A stretch of DNA of 64,000 nt from a virus, in the IMG/VR virus record IMGVR_UViG_3300025276_000027, positions 1 through 64,000 of that record; one strand, given 5' to 3'. Shown one piece after another: positions 28,548 through 37,643 of the stretch. Made by a program: the position numbers and the translations under genes. A model generated the notes under the pieces. The model had not been told where the DNA came from. It was given only the letters and a program-made list of their open reading frames with translations, and did not search any database. Every line of letters starts with the position of its first letter. The stretch's first letter is position 1.

Positions 28548-31500
28548 TTACATACCCATCTTTCCACTATAAAATGGAAATGATTTTGGTAACTTTTTTA
28601 TTTCTTTTCCTTTTTTAAGCTGTACATTTGATCCAGGATATCCAGGAATACCACGTTGTTGCATATCAGCTTGACCCTTTGTAGTTCCAATAGCAGGTAT
28701 ACTACTATTACCTAAAGATAAATACCTATCTAAAAAAGCAGCATCTATCTTTTGATCTGCCGGTAAATTCTTTCTTAGCTTAGTATATGCATTTAAAAAA
28801 GCTTCTTGTTGATCTACCTGATTTGATTTGTATAATTGCTGACCATTTTCAGTAAACTCTACATCACCATCCTCTTGTGGGTTAATATTATAATAAGGAT
28901 ATAATGTGTTTAAATTATTAGTAGTTGATGCATTAGTTATCATTGCATTAAAGAGTTCATTGTTTTTAGCAATTTTTTCATTGTCAAAATTTGTTTTATT
29001 TTGCAATGCTAACACTGTATCATCATATAAACCTTTGTCAATAGCCTTATTTCTCATATCTGTTTGTGCTTTCATTTGAGCATCCATAGATGCAGCACGG
29101 TTCATGAATTGAAGGTTTGTTCTGTTTGTTGTCTCCTGTGCTTGTGTTATAGCATTTAAACTTTTTCCTTGAACATTATTTCTTGCTATTGCTTGAGGAC
29201 CACCATAAGCGCCTAATGCATTTACCATAGTGTTTTGTGCTCCCATGATTGCATTAACTTTACCAGTATAATCATCTAATACATAATCAATTTTCTGTTC
29301 ATCAAGTTTAGGTGACCAAGGTAAATACAAATCATCTTGTATAGCTGCTAAAGCCATTAAGTTATTTTGATCTTGTCTCCATACTTCTTTTACAGGACCA
29401 GGTGTATTTTCTATCTCTGTAGTTGTAATCTTTTCTGGTTCTTTAGGTAAATCAATAAAGCCTTCTTGTTCTGCTACAAAGTCTACATCAAATCCAGGAG
29501 CATTAAATACTTTTGTTCCCGCTTTTCCATCAGCCTTAGATGCAGTTTCCCCACTTCCAAAATAAGATCTATACGGTGCACCTACTTTTTTATAGAATTT
29601 CTTTCTTTCTTCTTCATATAAATTTTGAAACTTTAACCATTGAGGGTCTTTCTTTCCTTTATTATAATCAAAGCCTTCTATTTTTGCAGCTATCTTACCA
29701 TTCCTTCTCATCCAATCTTCCTTGGCTGCATCTGATGCATATGCGTCTGAACCATACCAACTATCCTGATTACCTGTAGAATATTGTTTTACAGGTATTT
29801 TACCATCAGCGTACATCCCATAATCAAAATAACCTATATCTGATGAATTAATTACATCACCAGCACCCCTTTCATCATCACTATATATTGGATCTCCTAT
29901 TTCAGATGAACCAATTATATCTATTGATGTAGTATCTTCATTACCTTTTTTACCTTCAAAGTTAGAAGATGGTCCTTTATAATATCTTAATTTACCATCA
30001 TCAGTTACATTAAATGTAAACCCTTGAGATTGTTTTTGTTTAATAAGGTTATAGGTATCACTTCCTACTGGAAAATATGACAATGGATCACCACTATTAT
30101 TAGATGATGGTTTTTGTTTTATTTCTTCTATGTTATTATTAACTTCAGTTATTACTTCTTCAGACTGAGTATTATTAACGCTACTATAAGTTTCATTAAA
30201 TACTTCTTCTGTAATGCTTAAATCTCCAGTAGTATTCCTATTTTTATCATCAAACACATCATAATCTTCTATATTAACTAAAGCTTTACCATACATTTTA
30301 ATCTCATCATCAGATAAACCTTCTATAAATTCTGAACTTACTTCACCATCAAAATTTCTATGCATGTTACCTCTAATCATTCTATCAACATATGCAGCTC
30401 TATCAACAGGTTGCCCATTTATTTGATAGTTTGTATTACCGGTTAGTACTTGTGAACCATCTGATAAATTCATAACAGTATCAGATGCATTATTATTTTC
30501 TCCTACTGTTTCTTCTTCTGTTTCTAAACCTTCTTGTATTTGAGGTCTAACCAGTTTACCTTCACTATCAAAAGTAACTTGTTCTATTTCAACATATTCA
30601 CCATCTTTAAACTGATAACCTTGACCTGTGTTTTTATTTAGATAATACTTACCTTCTTCAGCTAGTCTAGTTGGAGGTATAAAATATGTACCAGGTTCAG
30701 TGTTAAGAACTCTGAAACGTGCATCTTCTTCATCTACTGTTTCATATACTATTTCTTCACCTGCTTGTGCTCTCTTTAAAAAGTCTGACATTTCATTACC
30801 AAACCTAGCCATAGGCATTATATCATTATTTGCTTGAGCAAGTTGCATTTGATTAGCAGAATCTATTGGTGGTGCTTGCATATTTTGTGGAGGCATAACT
30901 TCCTGTTGTTCAGATTGAGATATCATCTGCTGTAACATCCTTAACTGATCTTGTTCTTCTTGTGGTAATTTATCTATTGCATTTTGTTGAGCTTGCTGCA
31001 TAGATATTTGTTCAACACTAGCTGTAAACTCTAATGGATTTAAACCTTGAGATACTAAAAAAGGATGTGATGCTAAAGGAACACCATCCTCAAAATTCTT
31101 TTTTGCTTCTTGCATAAAAGATAATTTAGAAAGATCCTCCATGTTTTTCTTTAACATTAATTCAGCACTTCTAGAAGAAATGTTATCTGAAAATTGTGAA
31201 TTTAGTTCACCATAAAAATCATTTAATCCAAACTTTTTAGAAATTTTAGCTGGTGTCTTTTTAGATCCACCCATATCAAACTCAGCCATCTCATTTTTAG
31301 TAAATTTTAATTTAGGTGTATCAGAATAAATAAAAGACTGTTCAGGTAAAAACATAGGTACACCACCTTGTGAGTGTCTTGGACCTGTAATGTTATAAAG
31401 ACCAAAGTCTCCATTGTTATTTAAATCAGATAAAACTGTTTCTCCACCTTCAGCTTCTATATTAGCCTCATCTCTTGGAACACTAGATAAACTATGTCTA

Positions 31501-31688
31501 ACAGATTCATCATTTGTATTATTAAACATTGTTTGTCCATAATATTCTTGTGGGGTTGTTACCAAACCATAATCAGCTTGATCACCAGATCTTAAACTGC
31601 CACCATCTTGCATTACTTGATCTTCAACAACTTTGCCGTCAACAAGTTTAAATCCTTTTGGTAGTTTATTTATTTTAATCTTTGCCAT
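28548..31688 (-). CDS. Cargo-type virion protein, Gln-rich
   Basis: This 1046-residue protein starts MAKIKINKLPKGFKLVDGK. Residues 75-125 contain EAEGGETVLSD, GPRHSQGGVP and FLPEQSFIYSDT, a pattern I remember from large virion proteins encoded beside the polymerase in crAss-like phages. A Gln/Met-rich low-complexity stretch runs from about 225 to 290 and acidic, Asn/Ser-rich stretches follow. It carries copies of the recurrent Gln-x-Gly-Gly motif (MQDGG at 26-30, SQGG at 107-109). The C-terminus is basic (KLPKSFPFYSGKMGM). No enzyme motif is visible. The gene starts 2 nt after the stop of the 1307-aa gene, so the two are translated from one message. The likely role is a packaged internal protein. 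Confidence 0.7.
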   Translation of the reverse strand: MAKIKINKLPKGFKLVDGKVVEDQVMQDGGSLRSGDQADYGLVTTPQEYYGQTMFNNTNDESVRHSLSSVPRDEANIEAEGGETVLSDLNNNGDFGLYNITGPRHSQGGVPMFLPEQSFIYSDTPKLKFTKNEMAEFDMGGSKKTPAKISKKFGLNDFYGELNSQFSDNISSRSAELMLKKNMEDLSKLSFMQEAKKNFEDGVPLASHPFLVSQGLNPLEFTASVEQISMQQAQQNAIDKLPQEEQDQLRMLQQMISQSEQQEVMPPQNMQAPPIDSANQMQLAQANNDIMPMARFGNEMSDFLKRAQAGEEIVYETVDEEDARFRVLNTEPGTYFIPPTRLAEEGKYYLNKNTGQGYQFKDGEYVEIEQVTFDSEGKLVRPQIQEGLETEEETVGENNNASDTVMNLSDGSQVLTGNTNYQINGQPVDRAAYVDRMIRGNMHRNFDGEVSSEFIEGLSDDEIKMYGKALVNIEDYDVFDDKNRNTTGDLSITEEVFNETYSSVNNTQSEEVITEVNNNIEEIKQKPSSNNSGDPLSYFPVGSDTYNLIKQKQSQGFTFNVTDDGKLRYYKGPSSNFEGKKGNEDTTSIDIIGSSEIGDPIYSDDERGAGDVINSSDIGYFDYGMYADGKIPVKQYSTGNQDSWYGSDAYASDAAKEDWMRRNGKIAAKIEGFDYNKGKKDPQWLKFQNLYEEERKKFYKKVGAPYRSYFGSGETASKADGKAGTKVFNAPGFDVDFVAEQEGFIDLPKEPEKITTTEIENTPGPVKEVWRQDQNNLMALAAIQDDLYLPWSPKLDEQKIDYVLDDYTGKVNAIMGAQNTMVNALGAYGGPQAIARNNVQGKSLNAITQAQETTNRTNLQFMNRAASMDAQMKAQTDMRNKAIDKGLYDDTVLALQNKTNFDNEKIAKNNELFNAMITNASTTNNLNTLYPYYNINPQEDGDVEFTENGQQLYKSNQVDQQEAFLNAYTKLRKNLPADQKIDAAFLDRYLSLGNSSIPAIGTTKGQADMQQRGIPGYPGSNVQLKKGKEIKKLPKSFPFYSGKMGM

Positions 31689-31690
31689 AA

Positions 31691-34600
31691 CTATAACATT
31701 TCTATATCAGCTCCCGCTGCAATTAATTTAGCTAACATTTTAGGATCTACATTTACTGTCTCTCCTCCTTTTTTTAACCCTTTCAATTTCATTGCTTGTC
31801 TAATACCAAATTTTGTTATTCCACTAGCATCATCATAAAAAGGTTGTTCATAAACATAATCTCTTACTTCTTCTTTATTTATACCTGATTCTTCTAAATA
31901 TTTTTTAATATCTCTTTTCTTAACGTTACTAAAGAAGTCTATACCTTCACTAATACTGCCAATATTCTGTGCTTCATTATAAATATTAATAATTTCTTCC
32001 TCACTTCCAGGAGATAAGTTAAGTAATTTTTGCATCATAGGATTAGCCATCATACCACTACCTAATACAGTTGCTAAATTAGAACTACCAGGTATTCCTC
32101 CCTGAGCTTTAGATAGTTCTCTTTGTATAACTTTATTTCTATTAGCTAAGTAAGCAGCCTCACCTCTTTCACCACCATATTCATTCTTTGGAAGCATCTT
32201 TAACTTAGATAAATTATCTTTTAAAGACATTTCAAGCGGCTCAATACCCATTGGTTCAAGAGTACTTATAGATTCAGGTGGTATAAAAAATTTACCAGAA
32301 TCTAATTCAGATTGTAAACCAGCTAATTTATCATTTAAATTATTTGTTGAGCCAACATATCTTGTTACTCTTAGTCCTGAATTAGGATCACTAGTATCTT
32401 GAATACCCTTTATTGCATTTAAAGATCTATAGTTAACACCACCATCTACTCTACCACCACTATTTTCCATCATTATAGGAGAACCACTTTCATCATAATC
32501 TCCAGTAAATATCATTGTGTGAGCATTTCCCTCTCCACCAGAAGTACTATAATTAGATACAATTCTATCACCCGGTTGTAAATCTGAATATCCAGCATCC
32601 ATCAATTGCATTTGTAATCCACCTCTATTATTTTCAATCATACCATTTAATTGACTGTTACCAGAAATAATTGGAATTGGTTTGCCATCAGCAGTTGTTG
32701 CACCTGCTGATCTCATTATACCACAACCATAACTTGTACACCCATAACCAGCAGTTGTACCACTTTTTAACCAATTTCTAGTTACTGAAGGTACGGTATC
32801 TAACCCAGATACCTTGTCTCCATACTCGTCCACACTTACATCAAATATAGAACGTTTAATAGTACTATCATCTCCTAGTATCTCTGTTAGTTGCTTTTGA
32901 ATTTCTTCATCATTTTCTCCTTCTTTACTAGTTATAAGTCCACGGTATATTTTATCAATGTTTGATTGATAGCTTAAAAGTCTTTCTTGTTCTGTAGTAA
33001 GCTGACCTTGTGTTGCTGCAATCTCTGCTTCAATCATTGCTTTAGTTCTACGATTATTTAGAGGCGTTTCACCTTTCACTTGATATTCTTCTAAATCACC
33101 TGTAAAAAGTTTTAATGGATTAAATGGATTACCACCCATTTGCATTCTTTTCTGAAAATTGTCTAACTCAAAGTTTTCAGACTGTGATGGTAATTGCATT
33201 AGTTGTGAATTATTAAATAATCTAGTAACTAACATTTTATCATATGAAGAATCTTTCTTAAAGTTTGGTAATTGAAAATCTACTGATTGTTCTGCTAAAG
33301 ATGTTAAGAATTCATACTGTGGAGTCATTGGTACAAACTCTATTTCATTAGCTCCTGTAATAGCATCTAATTGTGCTTTAGTTGGCATACCTGGTATCTG
33401 TTGTCCAGGAACACCCCCACGTTGCATGTTTTGTAATATGTTTGCTTGTGCTTCTGGGGGCAATGCTTTAAATCCAGCATTATTTGTACCACCACCATAC
33501 TTTGATAGTTGAGTATATCCAGTTACTTTATCTGCTTCAGGATATAGACCGCTGTTAATATCAGGGCCTTTACCTCTTTTAAATAAAGGATCGGTTGAAG
33601 TAGCATATGTGTTATCCGCATTTAAGTTGTTTAAAAAATTAATTGCTCTATCATCATCAATCTCATCTTCTAAATAATCATTAACGTTACTTGCTGCTCT
33701 TACTGCAAAAGAACTACCTCTTTTTGCAGCTTTTGCAAACGCTGTATCTGGGAATCTAGATATTCCTCCTAGTATACCACCTGAATCAATATCTATACTT
33801 GGAAAGTTTATATTACCAAATAATGAATCAGCACTCTCTTGATCTTCATCTTCACCTGTTTCCAAAACACTAAAAGTATTTACATATGCTTCATACTCTT
33901 GTGGTGCATTAGCACCAGTTCTCCTAACAGTATCTTGCATAACCCACTCTTTAAAAGTTAATGGTTGCCCACCATTTTGAGCCATGGGTATTGAACTAAA
34001 ACCAGGAGTGTTAATTATAGCATCATATGTACTTTGTGCTGATGTACCTAATTTACTAAGATTTTCCTTAAGCCAATCTTTGCCTTTATTTAGTTTGCTA
34101 TTTATATCATTCTGATTAATCTGCACCTTATCTTTAAGGTTAGGTAAATTACCTCCGTTTGGATTTTCTATATTATATTGTGTTAAATAATCATTTACAG
34201 CCTTTACATTTTCTTCTGAATCATCTACATTTATATTATAAACTGAATTAGCATATTTATTTGCTTGATTAGCTGCAGCATCTGCTGCTAAAGTATCAGG
34301 AGCACTTTGTATACCAGTAAATAATTCTCCTGCTAAACCAACTGCTTCACCAAAAGACCATCTTTTTCCACTATGAAACATATTAGGTGAAACATAAAAA
34401 GGATTTGTAACATCACCATTATCTACTTTTACCTCTTCTTTATTTATTACATCTCCCTTATTATTTTTTATAACAGTATTACCTTTGTTAGCAAATTGAT
34501 TAGCTAAATCAAGTATTTCTTGGCCTGTTTCTGCTTTATCAGTATAGCCAGCTTCTTCAAGTCTAAGTTGTGTTTCTATATCCTTAGCTCTTATCTTTCT

Positions 34601-35614
34601 TTTACCCTTATACATAAAGCGTGGTTCAAACGCACCACCTGCTTTAAATTGAAGTTCTTCAGATTCAGGAGGAAATAATGGTTTATCTTTTTTTGATGGA
34701 TTTATTAAAGGTAAATTTTTATAAACTTGTTTTAAAGAATCCACCTCAGATTGTCTAGGATATATATTGTCACTAAACATATTATTATCTTTGTCTTCCC
34801 ATTCACGCTTAAGGTTTTGTGCATTCCTCCAATTTTGATATTGTGTTGGAAATTGTTGTTCTTTACTTGCGTTATTTTGATTTATTATATTTTGTTCAGC
34901 ATCAGTATTACCAAATTGATTTACTGCAGGTGAAGAACCACCTTGTTGTTTAAATCTTGGATCTAAAGTGTACTTTCTATTAGGGGCATTATAAGAACCT
35001 TCTCTTTGTCTTACTCCTTCTGTATAGCCTGTTCCTCCACCTTCTTGTTTTTTAAACTTAGCAGCATTCTTTGCAAAATTAGCCATCTTAACTATAGATG
35101 GGGGGTATCTATCTTTATTAGACATAACCTTCCTAGCTGCTTCTTGAACGCTCATACCACGTGCCTTAGCCCATGCTGTAAACTTACCTTTATTTTCAGG
35201 TTTAATCTCTATCCCAGATTTAGCCATTTCAACAGGATCTATATTTATATCTAATCCTTCTTGTCCTTCTTGTATGTCTTGTTGTCTTGCTAACTGTTGA
35301 GGGTCTTGATTTATTTGTTGAGGTGTTGGATCAGCAGGTTGTTGTTGTTGTTGAATATTTTGAAATAAAAGTTCTAGATCTTTCTCTTGATAACCTATTG
35401 CCATAAGTGCTTGTACAATAGTATTTTGATCTACTTCTTGTTCAATTAACCCCATTACAACTTCTTCAGGTTTACCTCCTTGGTCAATGGATTCTTTAAA
35501 AAACATGCTAATTTGTTGAATAGCAGGATCAACCTTTGGTTGTTGTTGCATACCAGGTTGTTGAGGAATCATTTGTCCACCTTGCTGTTTTACACTTTTT
35601 TTGTTTAAATCCAT
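31691..35614 (-). CDS. Cargo-type virion protein with NlpC/P60-like cysteine peptidase domain
   Basis: The 1307-residue product opens with a Gln-rich low-complexity region (1-125). Next is a compact basic-helical motif at 141-190 (NKGKFTAWAKARGMSV ... MANFAKNAAKF) that I recall from phage virion proteins. Around 940-1060 lies a papain-like fold: GYGCTSYGC (C959, less likely C964) at the start of a helix ending RSAG, LQPGDRIV (1012-1019), AHTMIFTGD (H1032) and N1051. This is the Cys/His/polar order of NlpC/P60 and CHAP peptidoglycan hydrolases. It could open the cell wall during entry, or cleave virion proteins. Ten or so Q-x-G-G-type motifs are spread through the chain, for example IPMAQNGG at 542-549 and MQRGG at 730-734. 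The gene has its own upstream promoter-like motif and ends in TAG. Confidence 0.75.
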   Translation of the reverse strand: MDLNKKSVKQQGGQMIPQQPGMQQQPKVDPAIQQISMFFKESIDQGGKPEEVVMGLIEQEVDQNTIVQALMAIGYQEKDLELLFQNIQQQQQPADPTPQQINQDPQQLARQQDIQEGQEGLDINIDPVEMAKSGIEIKPENKGKFTAWAKARGMSVQEAARKVMSNKDRYPPSIVKMANFAKNAAKFKKQEGGGTGYTEGVRQREGSYNAPNRKYTLDPRFKQQGGSSPAVNQFGNTDAEQNIINQNNASKEQQFPTQYQNWRNAQNLKREWEDKDNNMFSDNIYPRQSEVDSLKQVYKNLPLINPSKKDKPLFPPESEELQFKAGGAFEPRFMYKGKRKIRAKDIETQLRLEEAGYTDKAETGQEILDLANQFANKGNTVIKNNKGDVINKEEVKVDNGDVTNPFYVSPNMFHSGKRWSFGEAVGLAGELFTGIQSAPDTLAADAAANQANKYANSVYNINVDDSEENVKAVNDYLTQYNIENPNGGNLPNLKDKVQINQNDINSKLNKGKDWLKENLSKLGTSAQSTYDAIINTPGFSSIPMAQNGGQPLTFKEWVMQDTVRRTGANAPQEYEAYVNTFSVLETGEDEDQESADSLFGNINFPSIDIDSGGILGGISRFPDTAFAKAAKRGSSFAVRAASNVNDYLEDEIDDDRAINFLNNLNADNTYATSTDPLFKRGKGPDINSGLYPEADKVTGYTQLSKYGGGTNNAGFKALPPEAQANILQNMQRGGVPGQQIPGMPTKAQLDAITGANEIEFVPMTPQYEFLTSLAEQSVDFQLPNFKKDSSYDKMLVTRLFNNSQLMQLPSQSENFELDNFQKRMQMGGNPFNPLKLFTGDLEEYQVKGETPLNNRRTKAMIEAEIAATQGQLTTEQERLLSYQSNIDKIYRGLITSKEGENDEEIQKQLTEILGDDSTIKRSIFDVSVDEYGDKVSGLDTVPSVTRNWLKSGTTAGYGCTSYGCGIMRSAGATTADGKPIPIISGNSQLNGMIENNRGGLQMQLMDAGYSDLQPGDRIVSNYSTSGGEGNAHTMIFTGDYDESGSPIMMENSGGRVDGGVNYRSLNAIKGIQDTSDPNSGLRVTRYVGSTNNLNDKLAGLQSELDSGKFFIPPESISTLEPMGIEPLEMSLKDNLSKLKMLPKNEYGGERGEAAYLANRNKVIQRELSKAQGGIPGSSNLATVLGSGMMANPMMQKLLNLSPGSEEEIINIYNEAQNIGSISEGIDFFSNVKKRDIKKYLEESGINKEEVRDYVYEQPFYDDASGITKFGIRQAMKLKGLKKGGETVNVDPKMLAKLIAAGADIEML

Positions 35615-35633
35615 TTCACTAATATTATATTAT

Positions 35634-35644
35634 TAATATACAAA
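35634..35644 (-). promoter_or_regulatory. Late promoter-like motif
   Basis: An exact copy of TTTGTATATTA on the minus strand, followed by ATAATATAAT and the start codon at 35614, which is 19 nt away. It lies in the 61-nt gap after the 655-aa gene and would drive the 1307- and 1046-aa genes. Confidence 0.55.
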
Positions 35645-35675
35645 TTCTCTAGGAGATTTGCTAATCTTTAAAGGT

Positions 35676-37643
35676 TTAAGAGTTTGAAATTATATAAGAT
35701 GCAATAAAATTAGTAACACCAATTCCACGTTCTTTTGCATCTTTATAATACATTCTATTTAGTTTATCATATACTTTTTTAGCATACTGACTTTCATCTT
35801 CTCCATTTATATAATTCATGTATGTTTTACTTACATCTTCAGTTGATCCTCCATCTTGTTGAATTTGTATAAATCCATTACGTTGAATTTGTGGTGAAAA
35901 TTCTTCGGGAGGATCTGGTGCAAATACTTTACCATCTGCAAATACTCCTGATTTATATTTTTCTACTAATTTATTAATTGTATCTTTTTCATTTAAATTT
36001 TGATTCCCAACTAATGATCCTACATAATTATTATATATATCTTGTAGTGACTCTTTGCCTTTTATTGACCAAGGGCGTTCATCTTTTCCAATAGTTACTG
36101 CTTCATGACCTATTCCAGCTAAATTTGAACCAATAAACCCTGCTGCATTATCAACACCAAAAAAATCTAATACACCACCTACATAAGGAATATCTCTTAC
36201 TTTTTGTTGTAGAACTTTAGATGTTTTTGCAGAAGATGATGAATGTCTTAATGGATCCATTCCTTCATTTATTAAATCTTTTGTTTCTTGATATATAGGA
36301 TTTGCCACATTCCAATCTGCTTGTTGTTTTCTAAGTGCAACAACTCTTTTATCCATTTCAAAGTCCCTTCCCCTTTTCAAACCATTATCATAATCTTTAT
36401 CTCTATATTCTTGATAAATAGTAGCAATCTGGTTTTCTATATTTTCATCAAAATCATGAAATGTTTTCATTTGATCTTCTGAGAGTATTTGGCCAATATT
36501 ATTTATTTTACCCATACTATAACCTAACCACTCATTTACATCTTTTTCTGCATCTCTTAATGAATAATCATATGAACTACCTTTTTGTCCATCTAAGTTT
36601 ATACTATCTTGAGCTTTAGGTAATGTTTTAACTTTACCGTTCTTAGTTCTAGCATATCTATTTGATTCTGTTTCCATGCTAGGAATAAGTGAACCTGAAT
36701 ATGATTTACCTTTCCATTTCCAACTTACTGAGCCACCTCCTTTTTTCTTTTGAATATATTTTCCTGAATCTTTATCTTTTTCTACATATATTCTATCATA
36801 TATTTCAAAAGGTTTAGTTAAACCTAATTTCTCACCAAAGTTTATATTACCACCTAAACCTCCGGCTTGGTCAAACTTATCATAATAAGATATATACATA
36901 CCATTTTCATCTTCCCCAAATCCTGTAAAATAATTACCAATAGCATTTAATTGGTGATCATCAATATCATTTACTTCTTTATAGCCTGTAACTTTATAAT
37001 TATTTTTATCTAGTTGTTTTTCATTATCATTTACATCCAGTATTAAATCAGGTTTAGTTTCATTGGTATAAAAATTTCCATTACTAACTCTATTATAATT
37101 ATCTATAACTTCTTGAACAAGTTGTTGATTTTTATTTAGTGATATATATTTAGCATCTGGATCTTTTGCTTTTGTAGGTTTAGTATTACTAACTTGAAGA
37201 ATATTATCTTCTAATGGTCTACCAGAATAGTATCTATATAAGTCAGCCAATCTACTGTTATGATGTTGATGATTTGCAAAATCTCCTGCAGCTAAAGCAC
37301 TTAAAAAAGGAATACCTTTAAAATCTCTAAATTCTCCATTACCTCCCTGTGCCATAGGTATTTCAAGTACTTGATCTCCTGGAAAACTATAATTTGTACC
37401 AGGTGTCATTACTTCTTTATTGCCTAAATTATCTATACCAAGTAAAGGTCCTTTTTTTAATGGGCTACCATCATTTTCACTCATGCTAATATTACCTGAC
37501 TCAATAAGATTAACTGAATTGTTTTTATCAGGACTATCATATCTATATCCCTCAACAGAAGCAATACCTGTAACATATGTTATATCTTCATTAGGTCCTC
37601 CGGGTAATCCACGGCTTTTTATGTAATTAAAATCTTCTCTCAT
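35676..37643 (-). CDS. Cargo-type virion protein, unrecognised
   Basis: The 655-residue product begins MREDFNYIKSRGLPGGPNED. It shares with its downstream neighbours the motif IPMAQGG (95-101), a second form LPKAQDS further in, and QQDGG near the C-terminus (about 50 residues before the end), which suggests the same class of internal virion protein. The middle is charged and helical (for example DFDENIENQIATIYQEYRDK). A small Gly/Ala hydrophobic patch (GFIGSNLAGIGHEAV) lies in the last third. No enzyme motif is visible. Its start codon overlaps the stop of the 2117-aa gene as TAATG, so translation is coupled to the tail protein. Confidence 0.65.
   Translation of the reverse strand: MREDFNYIKSRGLPGGPNEDITYVTGIASVEGYRYDSPDKNNSVNLIESGNISMSENDGSPLKKGPLLGIDNLGNKEVMTPGTNYSFPGDQVLEIPMAQGGNGEFRDFKGIPFLSALAAGDFANHQHHNSRLADLYRYYSGRPLEDNILQVSNTKPTKAKDPDAKYISLNKNQQLVQEVIDNYNRVSNGNFYTNETKPDLILDVNDNEKQLDKNNYKVTGYKEVNDIDDHQLNAIGNYFTGFGEDENGMYISYYDKFDQAGGLGGNINFGEKLGLTKPFEIYDRIYVEKDKDSGKYIQKKKGGGSVSWKWKGKSYSGSLIPSMETESNRYARTKNGKVKTLPKAQDSINLDGQKGSSYDYSLRDAEKDVNEWLGYSMGKINNIGQILSEDQMKTFHDFDENIENQIATIYQEYRDKDYDNGLKRGRDFEMDKRVVALRKQQADWNVANPIYQETKDLINEGMDPLRHSSSSAKTSKVLQQKVRDIPYVGGVLDFFGVDNAAGFIGSNLAGIGHEAVTIGKDERPWSIKGKESLQDIYNNYVGSLVGNQNLNEKDTINKLVEKYKSGVFADGKVFAPDPPEEFSPQIQRNGFIQIQQDGGSTEDVSKTYMNYINGEDESQYAKKVYDKLNRMYYKDAKERGIGVTNFIASYIISNS

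Noticed and set aside
35340-35600. Microsatellite-like repeat in the start of the 1307-aa gene
   Set aside because: The GTT/TTG-rich stretch is the complement of Gln codons in a poly-Gln low-complexity region, not an independent DNA repeat.
3579-35614. Stop-codon reassignment, as in some crAss-like phages
   Set aside because: Late genes end normally at TAA, and at least three (stops at 3579, 3876 and 31691) end at TAG exactly before the next gene. Large frames are intact under the standard bacterial code.
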